A stretch of 64,000 nucleotides of DNA from Akkermansia sp. (GTDB lineage Bacteria > Verrucomicrobiota > Verrucomicrobiia > Verrucomicrobiales > Akkermansiaceae). The position numbers were made by a program, and so were the translations under genes. Below are positions 51,237-60,386 of the stretch, one piece after another; positions within the stretch are counted from its first letter, which is position 1; each line of letters starts with the position of its first letter. The notes under the pieces were generated by a model, which was not told the DNA's origin, made no database searches, and saw only the letters and a list, made by a program, of their open reading frames with translations. The DNA lies in contig JAFVIC010000037.1 in assembly GCA_017477935.1 (NCBI GenBank), forward strand, positions 1 through 64,000, in the 5' to 3' direction.

Positions 51237-53480
51237 TTATTTCTTCTCGGGCTGGCCATTTTTTTCGGCCAGGTACTTCTCATAAGCTTCGGGGTCACTG
51301 GGTTGCAGGTTGAGCGTCTCGATAAAGCGCTCGGCTGCTGCGCGGAAGATGGGGGCTGCCACGGTGCCGCCGCCTGCATTGCAATCGCGCGGGTGCGGTT
51401 CGTCGATAACGGTCATCACTACCAGGCGCGGGTCATCGATGGGCAGTACTCCGGCGAAGGACACTGTGTAGAGCCCTTCGTAATAACCCACGCCGCCGGC
51501 TTTCACCTTCTTGGCTGTGCCGGTCTTGCCGCCGATGCGGAAGCCGGGAATGGCTGCCTGCGTGGCGGTACCTCGGCCGGCGGGGCCTTTCTTTTCCGTC
51601 ACACTTTCGAGGGCGCCGCGAATGGCTCGGGCTGTGCTCTCTGACATCACGCGGCAGACTTCCTGCGGTTTGCAGGGGTCGTACACGCTGCCGTCAGCGG
51701 CGATGATACTGTCGATGAGCCTGGGTTTCATGCGCACGCCGTTGTTGGCGATGGTGGCATATACCATGGCCATGTGCAGGGGGGACACGGAAACGGAGTA
51801 ACCGTAGGCAATACGTGAGAAGTTTACGATGTGGTTGCCGTTGGCCAGCTGGCATGAGCCGCCGCTGGGCAGGTCGATACCGGCACTCTTGGTCAGGCCG
51901 TAGCGCTCGACGTATTCTTTGTAGAGCGGCCACTTGCAGGCCATGGCGACACGAGCTGCACCGGGGTTACTTGATTTCTTGAGCATCTGCCCGACGGTGA
52001 GCACGCCGTAGTTGAAACGGCCATCGTTGATGGCCTTGCTGCCGCCGCCTACGGAGAAAGGCTGGCAGCTTACGTAGGAGTTGATGCCCATGATTCTGTT
52101 GTCAACCGCCGTGGTAACAGCCACAACTTTGAAGGTGGAGCCCGGCTCGTAGCGGGCCTGGCAGGCGAAGTTGAAGTCACCTGTCACGATGTTGCCCTTT
52201 TCGTCTTTCAGGCTGCCACGCTCGAAACAGCCCTCGTGCGTGATAACCTCTTTGGTCATCAGGTTGATGGCAGGGCGGCTGACCATGGCGAGAATGTCAC
52301 CGGTTTTCGGGTCGACCACAATCATGCAGCCGCGCTTGGCGCGGAAGTGGCGCATGCCTTTATCGAGCTCCTGCTCGCAGATGGTCTGCAGGCGCATGTC
52401 GATAGTCAGGCGCAGGTTGAGGCCGTGCTTGGGGGCCAGGTAGCGGTCATCTTCGTTCGGCAGCACCAGTCCGCGGGCGCTGTGGCGGTACTCGCGCAGG
52501 CCGTTGGTGCCTGACAGGTAGCTGTTGAACACACCTTCCACACCGCCGGTGCCCACGTTGTTGGAGTCCACGTAACCCACCACGTGGCTGAGCATGTCGG
52601 GCACCACGTAGCTGCGGCGCAGCTCATTCTGCACAACAATACCATGCACGTGCGCGTTGTGCAGGGCCTCCTTAATCTTCTCGGCACGTTCCTGGGGCAG
52701 CCCTCGTGTAATCTTAATCTGCTGGCGGTAGCGGCGCTTTTTCTCACCGCGAGCCTCGGCGGTTTTGTTGAACTCCTCCACATCCGGCTGGGCAATCATG
52801 TCGATGATTTCCTCTTTGGTGATGTAGCGCACGCGTTCTTCTGTTTTGGCGGGCAGGGTGATGGTTTTGCCGCGGCGGGTCAGGGTGCGCTCGGGCTCGA
52901 TTTCCACGACTTCCTTAATCTCCACGTCCGAGAGGAAGGGGTGGAGGATTTCGGCCACCAGTCGGTCATGAGCAGCAAAGAGAGCGGCGCTCTTTTCGGG
53001 GTCGTAGTCGATGGTCAGGTCGGGCTTGGAGTTGGAGAGCATGGCCTGGCGGCGCATTTCGGCTCGCTCTTCCTTGCTGATTTCGCGCTCGGCGAGCTGC
53101 AGGAGCTCCGCGCGGGCGTTGCTGAACATGGTGCGGCGCTTGGCGGGGTCCGTCTCTTTCTTCCACTCCTCGGAGTTGCTGACCTGGTTGAACGCGAGGC
53201 CGTGAACAACGAGGGTGAGGGTGCGCAGGTGGTAACGGTCGCCGATGATTTCGGCGGACTGTACGTTGTTGGTGAGAATTTCTTCGTTGCGATCCATGAT
53301 TATACCGCGCTCGGCCGGTATAACCTCTTTCTCGATGTGTTCTTCAGCGGCAATCTTGCGGCAGTTCTTCTGATCGATAACCTGCAGGTCCACCAGACGC
53401 CAGGCGATGGATGATGATATGGTCATCACCAACACACACAGCCATAGGCAACGCCCGGCAAATGGTACTTTGGTTTTCAT
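51237..53480 (-). CDS. ftsI: Class B penicillin-binding protein FtsI (septal transpeptidase)
   Basis: FtsI cross-links septal peptidoglycan with FtsW. The 747-residue protein has a membrane helix at about 10-29 and the pedestal start AERGIIMDRNEEILTNNV. The transpeptidase motifs are ARYEPGSTFKVVAV (SxxK), LKKSSNPGA (SxN) and RIGGKTGTAKKV (KTG). A charged, helical insert of roughly 150 residues (about 100-260, rich in Glu, Arg and Lys) separates the pedestal parts and makes the protein longer than most FtsI. It stands directly after the FtsL-like gene, the classical order. Confidence 0.93.
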   Translation of the reverse strand: MKTKVPFAGRCLWLCVLVMTISSSIAWRLVDLQVIDQKNCRKIAAEEHIEKEVIPAERGIIMDRNEEILTNNVQSAEIIGDRYHLRTLTLVVHGLAFNQVSNSEEWKKETDPAKRRTMFSNARAELLQLAEREISKEERAEMRRQAMLSNSKPDLTIDYDPEKSAALFAAHDRLVAEILHPFLSDVEIKEVVEIEPERTLTRRGKTITLPAKTEERVRYITKEEIIDMIAQPDVEEFNKTAEARGEKKRRYRQQIKITRGLPQERAEKIKEALHNAHVHGIVVQNELRRSYVVPDMLSHVVGYVDSNNVGTGGVEGVFNSYLSGTNGLREYRHSARGLVLPNEDDRYLAPKHGLNLRLTIDMRLQTICEQELDKGMRHFRAKRGCMIVVDPKTGDILAMVSRPAINLMTKEVITHEGCFERGSLKDEKGNIVTGDFNFACQARYEPGSTFKVVAVTTAVDNRIMGINSYVSCQPFSVGGGSKAINDGRFNYGVLTVGQMLKKSSNPGAARVAMACKWPLYKEYVERYGLTKSAGIDLPSGGSCQLANGNHIVNFSRIAYGYSVSVSPLHMAMVYATIANNGVRMKPRLIDSIIAADGSVYDPCKPQEVCRVMSESTARAIRGALESVTEKKGPAGRGTATQAAIPGFRIGGKTGTAKKVKAGGVGYYEGLYTVSFAGVLPIDDPRLVVMTVIDEPHPRDCNAGGGTVAAPIFRAAAERFIETLNLQPSDPEAYEKYLAEKNGQPEKK

Positions 53481-53505
53481 GCTTGGCTTGCAGGTTCCCT
53501 TGTTA

Positions 53506-53856
53506 TCAGTGCTGCGTGTTGGCGGTGATGTGTGCGAGTTCCTGCTCGGAGCGGGCGAACTCGAGCTGGCTGCGGGTAATGGGGCGCAGGGCGGAGTTGT
53601 TGCTCACCAGGCGGCTGCGCATGGCCCAGCGGTTGGACTGGGCGTTGATTTTGGCTCGGTACTGGTTGGCGCTCATGCGGCAGATGGCGATTTCGCGGTC
53701 GAGTTTATCGATTTCGGTTTTAACGGCCACCTGGCGGTTCTTAAGGCTGGCGTAGGTTACGCCGAAGGCTGAGGTGATGACGGCGAAAGCAATCATCCAC
53801 ATCAGGAATGAAAGGCCGATGCGGCCGGCGTAACGAGAAGAAGGAATGCGAGACAT
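53506..53856 (-). CDS. ftsL: FtsL-like division protein
   Basis: The 116-residue protein has a short cytoplasmic start, one membrane helix (about 13-35, GLSFLMWMIAFAVITSAFGV) and a periplasmic coiled-coil region (YASLKNRQVAVKTEIDKLDR onward). This is the FtsL layout, and FtsL sequences are poorly conserved, so the name rests mainly on position between rsmH and ftsI. FtsL would activate FtsWI with FtsB and FtsQ, which are not in the window. Confidence 0.7.
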   Translation of the reverse strand: MSRIPSSRYAGRIGLSFLMWMIAFAVITSAFGVTYASLKNRQVAVKTEIDKLDREIAICRMSANQYRAKINAQSNRWAMRSRLVSNNSALRPITRSQLEFARSEQELAHITANTQH

Positions 53857-53884
53857 GTGAGTGATACAGAGGGAGGAGATTCAG

Positions 53885-55342
53885 TCAGAGCTTTTCGATA
53901 ACCCGTAGCTTGGCACTGCGCGAGCGCGGGTTGGCAGAGAGCTCTTCCTCTGCCGGGGTGACAGGTTTGCGGTATACCAAACGAGCGGCGTAGGCCGGGT
54001 TGGGGCGGGGGGCGGGCCATTCCGGACGGTCAATCTCGGGCTTGCAGACAAGCTCGAAGTAGCGTTTGACGGCACGGTCTTCAAGGCTGTGAAAGGTGAT
54101 GACGGCGAATCGACCGCCGCTTTTGAGCAGGCTCAGGCCGCTGTGCAGCAGCTCTTCCAGCGCGCCCAGCTCGTCGTTTACGGCTATGCGCAGGGCTTGG
54201 AAACTGCGTGTGGCGGGGTGCTGCTTGCCCTTGCGGGGCAGGACCGTGGCAATCAGGTCTGCCAGCTGTGTGGTGGTGGTGATGGGAGCCTTGGCGCGCT
54301 CCTGAACAATTCGGCGGGCGATGGCGCGGCTGGCGCGTTCTTCGCCGTACTGCCACAGTATATCAGCCAGCTTGCTTTCGGCAGCGGTGTTCACGATATC
54401 GGCCGCGCTGCGGGGGGCCGCGGGGTTCATGCGCATGTCGAGCGGCCCTTCGTGCAGGAAAGAGAACCCGCGCTCGGCGCAGTCTACCTGCGGGGAGGAT
54501 ATGCCGATGTCGGCCAGCAGGCCGTCTACACCCTGCACGCCGCGCTTGCGCAGTATCTCGGCGGCATTGCGGAAGTTGCCGGCTACGATGTGCAGGCGCT
54601 CGCCGTACTGTGCCAGGCGGGCTCCGGCAGCGGCGCGGGCGGCGGGGTCCTGGTCGATACCCCATACCTCGGCTCCGGCCAGCAGCAGGCGCTCGGTGTG
54701 GCCGCCGCCACCCAGAGTGGCGTCCACCATCACTTTGCCTTCGGCGGGCTGCAGGGCCTGTACAGCCTCGTTGAGCAGCACGGTTACGTGGTGAAATTCA
54801 CCCGAAGTGTACTCGGGTGTATCGACTTCGGTTTCGGCATGATCGCTGCACTCCTGCTGCCAAGCGGTGCCCTCGGCAGCGCTCATGGCCTGCACGATGG
54901 GGGCGGTGCACCAGTCCATGCCGGGGGTGGCTGCCTGCCAGTGGTTGAGCATGTCGGTCACGCTTTCCTCGCCCTGCAGCTGCATGAGCACCTCAACCGC
55001 GGCGTTGCCCAGGCGGTAGGCCAGCACGGCCTCGTGCGCCTGCAGGGTTGCGCCCAGCGCCTCTGCGCGCGCGAAAGAAAAGGCTGCTCGGGGGGCGAGT
55101 GCGAGAGGTTCTTCTATCAGCTTGACAGTGAGCGTTTTCAGTTCATTTTCGAGCTGGGTCAGCAAGCCGCGCGCACCTTTGATTCCGGCATCGCGCATGC
55201 GCCCCAGCAGCTCTTTGCGCTGCTCGCTCCACTCGTTGAGTTGTTCCGCCGGCAGGGCGCACGAATCCCACATCAGCACCCGGTAACAGGTGCCTGTCGG
55301 TTGGGTGGCTTTCGCCCGGGTTATGCTTGTGGCGGGGTCCAT
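53885..55342 (-). CDS. rsmH: 16S rRNA m4C1402 methyltransferase with large N-terminal extension
   Basis: RsmH (MraW) methylates N4 of C1402 in the ribosomal P site. The conserved part starts at residue 184 with HHVTVLLNEAVQALQPAEG, followed by the SAM loop DATLGGGGHTERLL and later RSFQALRIAVNDELGALEEL and FHSLEDRAVKRYF. Residues 1-182 are an extension with no recognised fold, about two-thirds helical and Ala/Leu-rich (PAEQLNEWSEQRKELLGRMR). The start ATG 55342 overlaps the mraZ stop by one base (TAATG), supporting coupled translation and the long form. Family members are usually about 310 residues; this one has 485. Confidence 0.93.
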   Translation of the reverse strand: MDPATSITRAKATQPTGTCYRVLMWDSCALPAEQLNEWSEQRKELLGRMRDAGIKGARGLLTQLENELKTLTVKLIEEPLALAPRAAFSFARAEALGATLQAHEAVLAYRLGNAAVEVLMQLQGEESVTDMLNHWQAATPGMDWCTAPIVQAMSAAEGTAWQQECSDHAETEVDTPEYTSGEFHHVTVLLNEAVQALQPAEGKVMVDATLGGGGHTERLLLAGAEVWGIDQDPAARAAAGARLAQYGERLHIVAGNFRNAAEILRKRGVQGVDGLLADIGISSPQVDCAERGFSFLHEGPLDMRMNPAAPRSAADIVNTAAESKLADILWQYGEERASRAIARRIVQERAKAPITTTTQLADLIATVLPRKGKQHPATRSFQALRIAVNDELGALEELLHSGLSLLKSGGRFAVITFHSLEDRAVKRYFELVCKPEIDRPEWPAPRPNPAYAARLVYRKPVTPAEEELSANPRSRSAKLRVIEKL

Positions 55343-55812
55343 TACAGCATGCGGAATTTCTTATTGAGCGAGCTCTGGGCAGCGGATTTCTCTGCCGTGT
55401 CGGCGTCGAAGTCGTCCGTGTTCCAGATTTCGAAATGAGCGGTGCGACCTACGAGCCTGGCGTATTCACCCAGGTGTAATCGCTCGCGTTGTTGCTTGGG
55501 AATGAGTAGTTTGCCTTGGGCGTTGACCTCGGCTGTGAAGCTCTTGCCGGCAATGTCGCCGATGAACTCATCCACCTCGCCCATGTCGAAGCCCTCTGCC
55601 AGAGCACTCTCGCGAATCTCGTGCAGCTTCGCGGCAAAACTCTCTTGCGTGTAGCACTTGATGACCTTGTAGTCGTGGTACGTGCTGTCCAGCAGTACCA
55701 GCTCCAGCCCGAAGATGCTGCGCCACCCCGCAGGAACCGCCACGCGGTTCTTCGGGTCGAGTTTGTGGGCGTAATTGCCCATAAACATTACTTTGGGTGC
55801 AGATTCGAGCAT
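55342..55812 (-). CDS. mraZ: MraZ transcriptional regulator of the dcw cluster
   Basis: MraZ is a double AbrB-like DNA-binding protein that represses its own cluster. The 156-residue form starting at ATG 55812 contains MGNYAHKLDPKNRVAVPAGW (first SpoVT/AbrB-like half) and AEVNAQGKLLIPKQQRERLH (second half). Later starts (ATG 55788 or 55782) would match the usual N-terminus even better; the promoter permits all of them. It heads an operon of at least 13 genes. The spacer of its promoter contains TGGGT and TGGAG one turn apart, like the TGGG-type MraZ boxes. Confidence 0.93.
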   Translation of the reverse strand: MLESAPKVMFMGNYAHKLDPKNRVAVPAGWRSIFGLELVLLDSTYHDYKVIKCYTQESFAAKLHEIRESALAEGFDMGEVDEFIGDIAGKSFTAEVNAQGKLLIPKQQRERLHLGEYARLVGRTAHFEIWNTDDFDADTAEKSAAQSSLNKKFRML

Positions 55813-55836
55813 TTCAGTACACTTTGCGCTATGACT

Positions 55837-55865
55837 AGTACACTCCAATACACCCAAAATGTCAA
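55837..55865 (-). promoter_or_regulatory. dcw promoter with MraZ-box-like repeats
   Basis: Minus-strand TTGACA (55865-55860), 17-base spacer and TGTACT (55842-55837), 24 bases before ATG 55812. Within the spacer, TGGGTGTATTGGAG gives two TGG-type half sites with a 10-base period, suited to autorepression by MraZ. The divergent PBP2 promoter lies about 115 bases away. Confidence 0.7.
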
Positions 55866-55980
55866 TTCATTTTTTCAAAATTCTGAAAAAAATTGTGTCC
55901 GTACGAGTGAAACGGGCAGCAATCGGCAGCAGGGCGCGCAAGCGTAACACGAAACGATGCAGAAAGCAAGAAAAGAAAGG

Positions 55981-56009
55981 TTGCAACGGCGATGAAAATA
56001 GGCTAGAAT
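55981..56009 (+). promoter_or_regulatory. Promoter of the PBP2-type gene, leaderless
   Basis: TTGCAA (55981-55986), 17-base spacer and TAGAAT (56004-56009); 9 bases separate the -10 box from ATG 56019. Confidence 0.75.
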
Positions 56010-56018
56010 AAGCGTGCG

Positions 56019-58283
56019 ATGCTCAGGAAGAAGCTTTTTTATGCACTGGTAGTATGGGCGGTGGCTGTGTTTTCACAGGTTGAAGCTCAGGGGGTAACTG
56101 CGCCGGAATCTGCGCCGGTGACGGCGGAGGAAGACTCTGCTGAAGCTGTGGAGGAAGAGGTGGTGGAGACGGTAAACCTGGGTGGTGAAGACAATGTGGC
56201 CGATGGCCGTGGCGGTGTGGGGCAGGCTGCAACGTATGAGCAGACGGCCGACCCGGATTCGCCGATGCATGTTAATGTGGATCACGGAGGGAGCTCAGAT
56301 GAAGAGGCGCCTGTGGGTACCCCCGAAATCAAACCCGTGGTGCCGGTGGCGAATGAGAACGAGCATGACCCGTCACGAGTAGCTTACGCGCGCACACGCA
56401 AGAACGCGCGCACAATGTCACTGGCCATACCCGGCCCGCGCGGATTGATAACAGACCGTAATGGCGAGGTGCTGGCGATGTCGGAGGTGGCGTATCAGCC
56501 AACGATTAATTTCGGCCAGTTGGAGAAGGATTCCGATGCGGACGTGCTGGCCGTGGCGCGCAAGGTGATAGCGGATTATGAGGCTGCCGGGGTGAAAACG
56601 AGTGAGAAGAGTGATGAGCAGCTGCTGTCGCACTACCGCCACCGCCGGTGGATGCCGCTGAGTGTGGGGCCGGTGATGCGGGCTGATGAGATGAAGAAGG
56701 TTCAGGCGAAGGCCGAGGCTGTGGAGCGTGGCTGGATGATGCCTCTTTATATCCGCAAATACCCTGAGGGCGAGAGTGCCGGCCACATCATCGGCTACAC
56801 CGGTGTGAAGGCCAAGTTGCCCACCGGCCCGATTAACCACAATGACCCCATCTTTGAGCGCCAGGAGGGCCGCTCCGGTCTGGAACTCAAGTTCAACAAG
56901 CAGCTTACCGGGCGCCCGGGGCTCTGGCGACTGATGTTCGACGAAAATGGCCGCAAGATTCTCGATGAGCATCAGGTTAAGCCCCGCCCGGGCGGCACTG
57001 TGGTGACTACCCTCAACCTGGCCTGGCAGAAGGCGGCGGAGGAATCGCTGCGCCGTAATACGCTGGGGCGTGGCGCTTTCGTGATGGTTGATGTGCAGAC
57101 GGGGGAGGTGCTGGTCATGGCCTCCGTACCGAACTTTGACCCGAACACCTTCATTCCTTCCATCTCTCAGAAGGATTATGATGCTCTGCGTAACGATGAA
57201 AATAACCCGCTCGTTTCGCGTGCTTTTGCCGGTGTGTACCCCCCGGCTTCGACGTTCAAAACCATCACTGTTGCCGCCGGTCTGCACCTCGGTATCATTG
57301 AGGAAGATACCTATATCAACTGTCCGTTCAGCATACGCATCGGCGGTCACTACTTCAAGAATCACAGCAAGTTTACCGGCAGTATCAACTGTATTACGGC
57401 GCTGGCGGTCTCGAACAACCCCTTCATGTACCAGATAGCTGCCACGCGTGACCAGCGTATCGGCGCTGACCGACTGTGTGCTTACGCGCGGCGTTTCGGT
57501 TATGGCAGCACGACCGGTCTGCCCATTGCCGACAAGGCCGGCAACGTGCCCGATGAGGCCTGGATGTTCCGTAACTACAACCGCGGGTTCATGCAGGGCG
57601 ATGCCGCCAACATGTCCATTGGCCAGGGGCCTCTGCTGGCTACTCCCCTGCAGGTGGCGCACGCCATGGCCGGTATTGCCAACGGCCGCTACCTGCCCAA
57701 GCTGCACCTGGTGCGCCAGATGCTTGATATTGACGGCAATGTAGTGTACCAGTTCAACCCGACTGTGCAGAACAACCTGCGCGATATGAGCGAGGCGCTC
57801 GCTGTCGTGCGCCGCGGTATGCGCGCTGTGGTGTACAATGGCTCCGGTCGCAGGGCTGCTCTCAGCTATACCGACAATGCCGGCAAGACCGGTACTGCCC
57901 AGTGGGGGCGCCCGTCAGATGATTGCCGTCTGGCCTGGTTCGCCGGGTTCCTGCCTGTGGACAATCCTCGCTTTGCCTATGCTGCGCTTTATGAGGGTAA
58001 GCCTCACCAGCGTATTTCCGGTGGTCGTATGGCAGCCACTATTGTCAAGAGCTTCTTTGAGAGCATTCGCCCCGACATGGAGCAGGCGCTGAAGGCTCCC
58101 TCCCGCGCGCTTGATGGCTCCGGCACGGAGGAAGACACCCCCATGAGCGAGGAGGAACGCTTCGCCGCCGAGGCAGAGGCCGCTGCCAACGCCCAGCGCA
58201 AGATTGATGAGGCACGCCGCCGTCAGGAGGCTGAGCGCCGCCACCGTCAGTCCGGTTGGGATGACGGCCGCTCCCGTCACTGA
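56019..58283 (+). CDS. mrdA: Class B penicillin-binding protein, PBP2-type
   Basis: The 754-residue protein is a transpeptidase of the elongation (PBP2) type or a second septal one. After a signal-like helix (about 5-22, LFYALVVWAVAVFSQVEA) and an acidic linker, the pedestal begins with GPRGLITDRNGEVLAMSEVA. The motifs are VYPPASTFKTITVA (SxxK), AVSNNPFMYQIA (SxN) and NAGKTGTAQWGR (KTG). The C-terminus is a charged helix (EEERFAAEAEAAANAQRKID). The hydrophobic N-terminus could be cleaved rather than serve as an anchor. It is divergent from mraZ, followed by a terminator; no rodA is beside it, so the elongation role is inferred from sequence only. Confidence 0.85.
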   Translation: MLRKKLFYALVVWAVAVFSQVEAQGVTAPESAPVTAEEDSAEAVEEEVVETVNLGGEDNVADGRGGVGQAATYEQTADPDSPMHVNVDHGGSSDEEAPVGTPEIKPVVPVANENEHDPSRVAYARTRKNARTMSLAIPGPRGLITDRNGEVLAMSEVAYQPTINFGQLEKDSDADVLAVARKVIADYEAAGVKTSEKSDEQLLSHYRHRRWMPLSVGPVMRADEMKKVQAKAEAVERGWMMPLYIRKYPEGESAGHIIGYTGVKAKLPTGPINHNDPIFERQEGRSGLELKFNKQLTGRPGLWRLMFDENGRKILDEHQVKPRPGGTVVTTLNLAWQKAAEESLRRNTLGRGAFVMVDVQTGEVLVMASVPNFDPNTFIPSISQKDYDALRNDENNPLVSRAFAGVYPPASTFKTITVAAGLHLGIIEEDTYINCPFSIRIGGHYFKNHSKFTGSINCITALAVSNNPFMYQIAATRDQRIGADRLCAYARRFGYGSTTGLPIADKAGNVPDEAWMFRNYNRGFMQGDAANMSIGQGPLLATPLQVAHAMAGIANGRYLPKLHLVRQMLDIDGNVVYQFNPTVQNNLRDMSEALAVVRRGMRAVVYNGSGRRAALSYTDNAGKTGTAQWGRPSDDCRLAWFAGFLPVDNPRFAYAALYEGKPHQRISGGRMAATIVKSFFESIRPDMEQALKAPSRALDGSGTEEDTPMSEEERFAAEAEAAANAQRKIDEARRRQEAERRHRQSGWDDGRSRH

Positions 58284-58311
58284 GTGTGCTCTCTGCCGGT
58301 TCTCTCTGCAT

Positions 58312-58335
58312 AAAAGCCGCCTTTTGGCGGCTTTT
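58312..58335. terminator. Bidirectional terminator between PBP2 and dinG
   Basis: AAAAGCCGCC (58312-58321), loop TTTT and GGCGGCTTTT (58326-58335) form a perfect 10-bp stem with T runs on both strands. Confidence 0.88.
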
Positions 58336-58358
58336 ATCGTTCGGTAAGAGTGGGGGGG

Positions 58359-60365
58359 TTACAGGAACTCGCGCGGTGCTGCAGCGGGTATGGCGTACAT
58401 GAAACGGGCTCCGTAGAATTTGGAAGTTACGCGTGAGTCCAGCAGGGTGATGATACCGTGGTCCGTCTTGCTGCGAATGAGTCGGCCGATGCCCTGGCGG
58501 AACTTCAGCAGGGCTTCGGGCAGGGAGTAATCGCGGAAGGCGTTGCCGCCGCGGGCGGTGATGTCTTCCATTCGGGCCTCGGTCAGTGGGTTAGTGGGTG
58601 ACTCGAAGGGGATTTTGGTGACGATGACGTTGGAGAGCGCCTCGCCGGGCACATCGACACCGGTCCAGAAACTGTCGGTTCCCAGCAGCACGCTGCCGAT
58701 GTTCTGCTTGAAGTCGCTGAGCATGCGGGAGCGATCCTGCCCGTCGCCCTGTACGAGCAGGGGCCAGCCGCGCTCGGTGCAATAGGGGCGCAGCAACCCG
58801 GCCATGCGGCGCATGAGATTGTAGCTGGTGAAGAGCACGAAGGCGCGGCCATCGCTTTCATCCAGTGAGCGGGTAATCCAGTCGAACAGGGCAGGGGTGT
58901 ACACGTCATCCTCACTGGCCGGTGGAGGCGGGGGCATGCTGCGCGCGACAATCACACGCATTTGCTCGGCAAAGTTGAAAGGACTGCCGATTTGCAGCGT
59001 TTCGGCGCTTTCGGCTCCCACTCGCCCGGCGAAGTAGCCCATGCCGCGGTCGCCTGTGGACAACGTGGCACTGGTGCAGATGCAGGTGTTGCCGGTTTCA
59101 AACAGTTTCTCGCGCAGCAGGTCGGCAACATTGATGAGCGCCGAGCGCAGGGTGGTGAAGCGGCGCTCCTGCCCTGAAGTTTCGGCCCAGTAGACGGAGG
59201 TGTCAGCATTGGTGAGCAGAATAAGCTCCTTCGCAGCCTCGCGATAGGCGCGCAGGCGGGCCTGTACGTCGAGCAATTCGGCGCGGGTAAGCTCGTTTTC
59301 CTGCACGTCGGCCATTTGTTTGACCTCGTTTTCGAGCGTGGCGAGCGAGGGGGAGAGTATGTCCTCCGTCCAGTCCGGGCGGCGCAGTCGCACGGTGCCC
59401 TGGTGCTCATCCACCTCGCAATCCATGCGGGCACAGCGGAAAAACTCGTCGGTGGCGGTTTGAGCGTCCTCGATGAACTGCAGCAATTTCGGGGTGGCAA
59501 GCTGGCGCAGGCGCCCCTTGCGGGTGTGCGGGTTGTAAAGGCGCAACAGGTCGTATTTCAGCTCGGCTTCTCCCAGCACGGTACCGAACTGGTGGGCGGC
59601 TACGGTTTCAATGGTGTGTGCCTCGTCAAGTATGATGAAGTCGTTGGGGAAGATGAACGAGGGCACTATCTCTTCGTCATCCAGCAAGGGGGCTTCCTGC
59701 CGAATTTCATCAGCCAGGGAAAGCAGGCCGAAGAAGAGCGTGTGATTGAGCACGACCACCTGGGCTTCGTCCACCCGGCGGCGGGCTGCCTGGTAAGGGC
59801 ACTCCGGGCCACAGTTGCGTGGCGTGCACACATGGTTTTCGCTGCACACCTGGGCCCAGACTTTGGGGGAGATGTCGAGTTCTTGCGGCAGATCAGCCAG
59901 GGAGCCCTCGCCACAATCGCGAGACCAGGCGAGCAGGTCGTGCAGCTGGCGGGTTTCATCCTGATTGAACAGGTCAGTAGCCTGCTCGAGAGCGCGGCGC
60001 AGGCGGGTGCGGCACAGGTAGTTGGCGCGCCCTTTCAGCAAGGCAGAGCGGAACTCCACCCCCAGTGCTTTGGCCACGGTGGGTATATCTTTGTGAAAGA
60101 GCTGCTCCTGCAGGTTGATGGTGTGGGTGGAGATGACGGCCTTTCGCCCCAGTTCGAGTGCATGGCGTATGGCGGGTATGAGGTAGGCCAGCGATTTGCC
60201 TACCCCTGTGCCGGCCTCGGCCAGCAGGGCACCGCGATTTTCCAGCGCAGCAGCTACGGCCGTGGCCATGAGCTGTTGCTGGGGGCGGTACTCAAACCCA
60301 CGGCCACCGGAGAGTATGCCGGTAGCGGAGAAGTCCTGCTCGGTCTGTTCGGTGAGCCAACCCAC
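58359..60365 (-). CDS. dinG: DinG/XPD-family ATP-dependent DNA helicase
   Basis: This superfamily 2 helicase unwinds DNA 5' to 3' and acts on R-loops and damaged DNA. The 668-residue protein has Walker A GALLAEAGTGVGKSLAYLIP, the iron-sulfur cluster cysteines (C in YLCRTRL, then HVCTPRNCGPECPYQAARRR), the DEAH box in DFIILDEAHTIETV and the C-terminal GTDSFWTGVDVPGEALSNVI and QGIGRLIRSKTDHG motifs. All four cluster cysteines are present. The first gene of the pair is the secreted unknown gene upstream; the 21-base gap suggests one transcript, but no functional link is evident. Confidence 0.9.
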   Translation of the reverse strand: MGWLTEQTEQDFSATGILSGGRGFEYRPQQQLMATAVAAALENRGALLAEAGTGVGKSLAYLIPAIRHALELGRKAVISTHTINLQEQLFHKDIPTVAKALGVEFRSALLKGRANYLCRTRLRRALEQATDLFNQDETRQLHDLLAWSRDCGEGSLADLPQELDISPKVWAQVCSENHVCTPRNCGPECPYQAARRRVDEAQVVVLNHTLFFGLLSLADEIRQEAPLLDDEEIVPSFIFPNDFIILDEAHTIETVAAHQFGTVLGEAELKYDLLRLYNPHTRKGRLRQLATPKLLQFIEDAQTATDEFFRCARMDCEVDEHQGTVRLRRPDWTEDILSPSLATLENEVKQMADVQENELTRAELLDVQARLRAYREAAKELILLTNADTSVYWAETSGQERRFTTLRSALINVADLLREKLFETGNTCICTSATLSTGDRGMGYFAGRVGAESAETLQIGSPFNFAEQMRVIVARSMPPPPPASEDDVYTPALFDWITRSLDESDGRAFVLFTSYNLMRRMAGLLRPYCTERGWPLLVQGDGQDRSRMLSDFKQNIGSVLLGTDSFWTGVDVPGEALSNVIVTKIPFESPTNPLTEARMEDITARGGNAFRDYSLPEALLKFRQGIGRLIRSKTDHGIITLLDSRVTSKFYGARFMYAIPAAAPREFL

Positions 60366-60386
60366 TTCGGTGGCGGGGAGTGGGGG

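Noticed and set aside
49809-51644. 611-codon open frame opposite murE
   Set aside because: Antisense shadow of murE and the end of ftsI; composition only.
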